DNA of 10,757 bases from Larix sibirica (lineage: Eukaryota > Streptophyta > Pinopsida > Pinales > Pinaceae): the NCBI GenBank assembly GCA_004151065.3, contig NWUY0304064878.1, forward strand, positions 1-10,757, read 5' to 3'. The translations under genes were made by a program, and so were the position numbers. The notes beneath the pieces are model-generated. The model did no database searches, was not told the DNA's origin, and was given only the letters and a program-made list of their open reading frames with translations. Below, piece by piece: positions 6,471-10,757 of the stretch (position 1 is its first letter; each line of letters begins with the position of its first letter).

Positions 6471-7472
6471 TTTTCTCGAGTACTTCAAACGTTGTGTCCA
6501 TGCCATCTTCTTCAAATTTTGTAGTTTTAGGATTGCCATATGTTTCAGCACCAGATTTATCAATCTTAACTTCAATGCATGCATAAACACAATCAAATAA
6601 ATCATAAACCATAACATAATTTTATTTCATTTTTCATTAAATCTAGTATTATGCCATAACATCAGCTCATAATAATGCCTCATTTCTTCAAGAAACCATT
6701 TCTCAAAATGTTGATTCAAGAGTTCTTCTATTTCATGTTCATCTATAATATTTTCAAGCCAATCTTCAAAAAAAACCTTATTTTATCATCAAGGTATACT
6801 AGCACTCTAATTGAGTTCTCTTCCTTATTTTCTTTAGCTATCGTTGGTTGTTTGTTGCTTCCAACACCTACACACTTCGAAACATTTGTTAGATTTTTAT
6901 GTAAATCATTTTCATTTTTCTCTACTAACATTTCTTCGTCTTCAACTTCTATTAGTTGCTCATGAATAACATTTTGACTCCTCTCATTTTTCTCCAGTCC
7001 AAGAGAATCATCTTCATGTTCTTCAAATAATACTCGATTTTTTTATCCTTTCCTTCAACATCAAGGCCATCTTCAACACTAGCTTCAATCATGAATTCAA
7101 TGTCTATATTTGCTACTGCAAAGATAGTAACTTCTTCTCCTACAACAATGATTGTATCATTTTCTTTGGCACACTTAGTGTCGCACAAATTCATTTTCCT
7201 CGCATGCAACAATATGATGGATTCTGTGTTGTGTTTTTCACCTTTACTTGCACATTCACAAACAACATAATTGTTATGAAAATATTTTTTCATTATAGGC
7301 TTGGCCTTCACGAGCTCTTCTTCTTTGTCTTTAGTTTCTTCTTCATCCTTAACGGGCTAACCTGCAACTATCTTGGTTGCATCATCATCAACTATAAAAT
7401 CCTCTACCATAGTGAGGCTGTAAGCTTCTTTATCATTATCATCTACATGTAAATCTTTACTATGGGATACAC
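6471..7472 (-). pseudogene. Decayed acidic reading frame downstream of gag-like segment
   Basis: A long Glu/Asp/Lys-rich coding region can be followed on the minus strand from about 7490 to 6620 with few interruptions. There is a TAG at 7357-7359 and frame changes near 7495, near 7035 (in a T-run) and near 6780 (in another homopolymer). A further 48-codon frame, from an ATG at about 6614 to a stop near 6471, has similar composition. Two short acidic motifs, HMDDKD and HVDDND, suggest internal duplication on either side of 7495. One Cys-rich part (near 7255-7160, with CEC and CDTKC) is not a canonical CCHC zinc knuckle. I recognise no protease, integrase, reverse transcriptase or RNase H motif. 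It probably is the C-terminal extension of the gag-like protein in a non-autonomous element; the function is unknown. Confidence 0.45.
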
Positions 7473-7920
7473 CTATTTCATCCTCAATTTCCTATTAACA
7501 TCTTTATCATCCATGTGTGTATTTTCAGACTGGGATTCACCATCTTCACCATTCCTATGTTCTACTTCATAGACATAATGACCTTCAATTTTATGCATTT
7601 CTTTCTTAACAACAATTTTTCTGTCAATATCAACTGCACTACTCTCCCTTAAACCAAAAGTTATGTTCAAAATATCCCAAGCCTCTTTGGCTATGCAATT
7701 TTAGGAAAATTTTTGTCATCCATAGCTTGTTGAATGAGACTCAATACTGCATCATCATTCTTTTAATCTGCTAGTAAGGCATCTTTCTAATTTTTTGACA
7801 TGGCCTCGTAGGATTCTTGTTTTTGTTGTTCAAATCCATTACATACTACAATCCACAAATCATCAACACATAACCTAGTCTTCATTATGATTTAGCAAAA
7901 CTCATATGTTTTATGTCAAA
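7473..7920 (-). pseudogene. Ty1/copia gag remnant (DUF4219/UBN2 type)
   Basis: On the minus strand, motifs typical of the plant copia Gag N-terminal region occur in the right order. An MKT block is followed by DDLW and NGFEQ (about 7885-7830). Next come KDALLAD and LIQQAMDD, then FPKIA (about 7790-7694). EAWDIL follows in another frame (about 7688-7671). In living copia Gag the equivalents are a W--MK motif, LW--V--G, LK---KD--AL-LI-QA-DD, FP-I and KEAWDIL. In-frame stops at 7787-7789, 7763-7765 and 7691-7693 plus the frameshift near 7689 show it is dead. Gag assembles the virus-like particle of the element. After EAWDIL the usual capsid continuation is not recognisable; the frame instead becomes acidic and joins the next feature. 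Confidence 0.65.
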
Positions 7921-8200
7921 AATATGGGGATGATAAAACATGTTGCTCCATTCATCTTCTGATTATGCTTCAAAGTCATTTGTTTTGGCAGATTCCTCTA
8001 TACTTATCCCTAGTATTTTTACAATAGCATGGAAAACTTCTTCTGCATTATCAATTTTCTTCTTCATTTGCTTGAGCCTTTTGCTTTTTCCCATTTATCC
8101 TTTCTTTATTTTTTTGGTATTCTTTGTCTTCAAGTTAAGCTTCTTAAATCTTACTTTCAAACTCGTCAGATCTCTTTCACCTTAGCTTACCTCATACATA
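7921..8200 (-). other. Charged reading frame upstream of the gag remnant
   Basis: The minus strand still reads as Lys/Glu-rich peptide (for example EEVFHAIVKILGI and IEESAKT near 8040-7975), with several stops. It may be the decayed leader or N-terminal part of the same element, or just a result of the strong purine bias of this strand. No family can be named. Confidence 0.25.
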
Positions 8201-8893
8201 AGGTCTCGCCCCCCTTCAACTAGATTCAACAACCTTTATGGATAGTTTGTGGGTTCTCTTTCCTCGGTTGAGCTTATTCTCAAGCCTCTTCCTTTTCTAA
8301 AGTTTTACAGTTATAGTTGCTTCCTTTCTCCTCATAGCTATGACTCTTCCATTCCTTCTTTAAATTATGAATTCTTTATTTTTATTTGAAAAATATTCAT
8401 TACTTTTTTTTGTTTTCAATAAAAGAGACCCAACTCTTTTAATTACCAGTAGAGTTGGAATTTGATGGGAATTTTCTTGTCTTCCATCATTTTTCCCGTG
8501 AAATACAATGGAAAATACTAGGAAAACGTTTTTTTTGAAACATGTAGATATTTCTGTAAACCATAATTTTGACATTCAAAATATTGTTGAAAACATCATT
8601 AATAATATTTTTTAAGAGGTAGGACTTGATACTAGGTAGTATGCTACCTAAGGACTAGGAGGCAAGAGGAACTAGGCTAATGTGGACAATGGGGTAGTGG
8701 CATTATGTGTTATTTTAACTAAGGAGTTTTTTAAGCAGAGGAAAATGGAGTAGTAGTGTTGGTATGGTAGCGGAAGGAGGTTTGATAGTGAAAATGTTTG
8801 TAGAATAGAGGCGATATCTTGGCAGAAGTGAGTGTGAACATGAAGGGAAACGCGCTTCCTTGCGGGCTATCCACATTGAATCTCTTGAGCTAG
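8201..8893. other. Non-coding stretch, edge of the retroelement region
   Basis: No gene is visible. Small features are a complementary pair CCAACTCT (8424-8431) / AGAGTTGG (8451-8458) and a short hairpin TAGGTAG-tatg-CTACCTA (8633-8650). The sequence GTATCAAG (minus, near 8632) weakly resembles an initiator-tRNA primer-binding site, but it is not close enough to place a 5' LTR. Confidence 0.35.
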
Positions 8894-9115
8894 TCAGAGG
8901 GGCCTCTCAATGGTGCGTAGGTTTGAACCTTCGTGAGGAATTTCATGAGAATATACAGTAATTCCTTCGATCAAACGACAAATGCCTCTCCCATCAGTTG
9001 TCCAACCATAGGTATGCAATAGGTAACTGTCAACTAACTGGTCCTTCACATAGATCTCCAATTGGAAGGTTAATTTTATGCTACTTGATTTAAGTTTTTT
9101 GACCTTTATTTCCAC
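8894..9115 (-). CDS. Unrecognised 73-residue reading frame
   Basis: I do not recognise this frame. It begins with an ATG and a Lys-rich stretch, and the middle (FQLEIYVKDQLVD, then GWTTDGRGICRLIEG) has a balanced composition with mixed codons, more protein-like than most random frames in this window. It has no obvious signal peptide, membrane segment or zinc ligands. It may be an exon or a remnant of a mobile element; no promoter or splice sites were found that support it. Confidence 0.2.
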   Translation of the reverse strand: MEIKVKKLKSSSIKLTFQLEIYVKDQLVDSYLLHTYGWTTDGRGICRLIEGITVYSHEIPHEGSNLRTIERPL

Positions 9116-9125
9116 CTATTGGTAG

Positions 9126-9188
9126 GATGAACATGATCATGTTTGGTGAGCAAATACCTCTAGAGGAAGAAAAAGAATTGCTGAAGAG
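9126..9188 (+). CDS. Candidate 63-nt internal exon, unknown gene
   Basis: A long pyrimidine tract (about 9092-9120) is followed by TTGGTAG at 9119-9125, a good 3' splice site. Sixty-three bases later AAGAG|GTAATC is a usable 5' splice site. The middle frame is open and reads MNMIMFGEQIPLEEEKELLK, with both borders in phase 2, so the exon could be skipped without a frameshift. No neighbouring exon of the same gene was found, and I cannot name the product. Confidence 0.25.
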
Positions 9189-10757
9189 GTAATCTTTATT
9201 TTTATCTTTGAATTTGTATTATTCTAGAGGCTCTATCTTTTTTATCTATCAATGCAATCTGCACTCATGATTTGCATTCTTCGAGCATTAATTTTTTTTT
9301 ATAAGATTTGATTTTAGGAGAAGCTTGTGTTATGTCCTTGTTCTCATTCTCATGGCCTTGAGCTGCATTTTGAGGTTCTTAATAAATTGGAAGTTACATA
9401 TTACTTTCTGCTAGGTTTTTGGATAGATAAACCTGTTTCAGGCAGTTGTAGCCCCATTATTTGTCGATCATTTTATATTTTTTTTTTTTGAAGAAAAACT
9501 CATTTATCTTGTTTTAAATTATTGCGGGGAAAAATATCTCAAAGTCATCCCTAAAATATGTCATTTCCGAGTTGTTTGAGAAACTATTAGACTGTCTTTT
9601 ATAGCATTTTAGGTTCTGTTTTTTTTAGTGGGAACATGGAGAGAAGGCATTATTAATGCTTTCCTAACCAACAGATTTTTCCTGCTATAATATTATGTAC
9701 ACTGGAAGGCCCATCACAATGATTTCCCCTCTCTTTTTTTCACCTTCTTAATTAATTAGAATGGAGCACTATTATTGGACAGGAAGGATTCAGATGAACT
9801 AGACCAACACTAAAATGAGGTCAACGACAGGTTATCCAAAAGCTGTAACTGATTAGAGAAATAACATGGAAAATAAAGGCAAGTAAAGGGAAATAAACCA
9901 ACAAGGAAAAATAAATAGAATAGTGGTTACAAAGACAATCAACTACCTCTTCAAGGGAAAGATTTTATAATGGATAGAATGGTTTTTATGGGGACAAGTC
10001 GCCTAATATTTTCAGATAGGTAGGGGTTGCAGTATATTTAAGTTTAAGGGATTGAACTGATTGTGAGTCTAGACTTCCAACATTAGCCAACCCAGAATTT
10101 TGTTGAAACTTGGGAGCAAGGTTTCCCATGACACCAACGTAGAGCTATTGGAGGAACCAATTGAGCTTGGTAAACCAAGTCAAGCAAGGTATCTATATAT
10201 TATGCCCGGGTAACTATGTTTTACTTATTATTCAGAAAGGAAATAGGGAAATATATATTATTGGCACACATATTAATCTACCTACTTAACCAAGCCAGAA
10301 AGACAAATCCATAAAACCCTACGGGAACTGTGAGTAGAAAGCCACCTAGACACCGATCTTTATCCAGTAATCCTGAACCTCCCTTTTTCACTCGGTCTTA
10401 TATACAACCGAAACTAAGATGCCAGTCATGAACTGTTAGCAGGTCAAGATGTTTGACATCTTCTAGTATCATGGGATGAAAAGAATGTCATCACGAGTGG
10501 GAGTAGTGAAATTGAAAAATGCTATCATTCTTAAAGGTAAATGACATCATTGTGTTTATGCAATAAGATAATTGTTGGGTCGATAGGCACTCAATGAGTA
10601 GGACCACCATCTACTTGTTTTAAACATAGTGAGGATGACCACCCAATATTTATTCAAAAAGAACAATGGGCACTTATTGATGAGGACCTTTACCATCATC
10701 ACTAAACATGTCATTTTATATTTGTATGTGTTGTTTGGGAATCTATTTGGTGGACCT
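9189..10757. other. Long stretch without recognisable genes
   Basis: Both strands were read. There are poly-T tracts (9290-9300, 9477-9489), scattered possible splice sites such as TTTCAG at 9436-9441, and no open frame or family motif I can support. Peptide-like runs near 10080-10170 are broken by stops on both strands. No repeat or RNA gene is apparent. Confidence 0.45.

Noticed and set aside
8622-8640. Primer-binding site for a 5' LTR (minus strand)
   Set aside because: Only 8 of 12 bases match the usual initiator-tRNA site, and no copy of the 5638-6351 LTR is found to its left or right.
9436-9470. Exon starting at TTTCAG|GCAGTTG as partner of the 9126-9188 exon
   Set aside because: Joining it in the phase left by the donor at 9188 meets a stop after two codons, and no donor follows.

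Overview
The window looks like nuclear DNA of a seed plant with a large, repeat-rich genome; a gymnosperm is possible but unproven. The reasons are its A+T richness, sparse coding, plant-type splice sites, an SR45-type RS-domain exon, a fragment resembling plant AGC kinases, a plant ATL-like RING-H2 protein and decayed Ty1/copia sequence. There are no bacterial-style operons, and I found no tRNA, rRNA or CRISPR.

Layout. 1-126 is one copy of a direct repeat whose second copy (4987-5129) is the upstream region of the RING gene. About 570-1600 is a very degenerate tandem array with a period of about 170-195 bp. 2175-2391 (minus) is an exon-like fragment of an AGC protein kinase behind a good 3' splice site. 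2403-3650 holds three independent short tandem duplications. 4202-4398 (minus) is a first coding exon of SR45/RNPS1 type, ending at a 5' splice site. The RRM exons expected downstream are not visible. 4736-4787 is an isolated GC-rich inverted repeat. 5205-5516 (plus) is the only apparently intact gene, a 103-residue membrane-anchored RING-H2 protein with a TATA box about 75 bp before its ATG.

5638-8200 is best read as a broken, non-autonomous copia-type retroelement on the minus strand. It has a gag-like segment (7920-7473) that runs into a Glu/Asp/Lys-rich open region (to about 6471), then a purine-rich tract and a putative 714-bp 3' LTR (6351-5638). That LTR carries a perfect three-module heat-shock element 31 bp upstream of a TATA-like box, the arrangement known from heat-activated plant copia elements. 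No pol region or 5' LTR was found. From 8200 to the end there is almost nothing assignable beyond one unrecognised reading frame and one possible 63-nt exon.

The genes do not form a pathway. The two most interesting ideas are (a) that the SR45-like and kinase-like pieces, on the same strand with compatible intron phases and bracketed by the direct repeat, may be captured fragments able to form a chimeric transcript, and (b) that the LTR may be heat responsive. Both are inferences from sequence alone.
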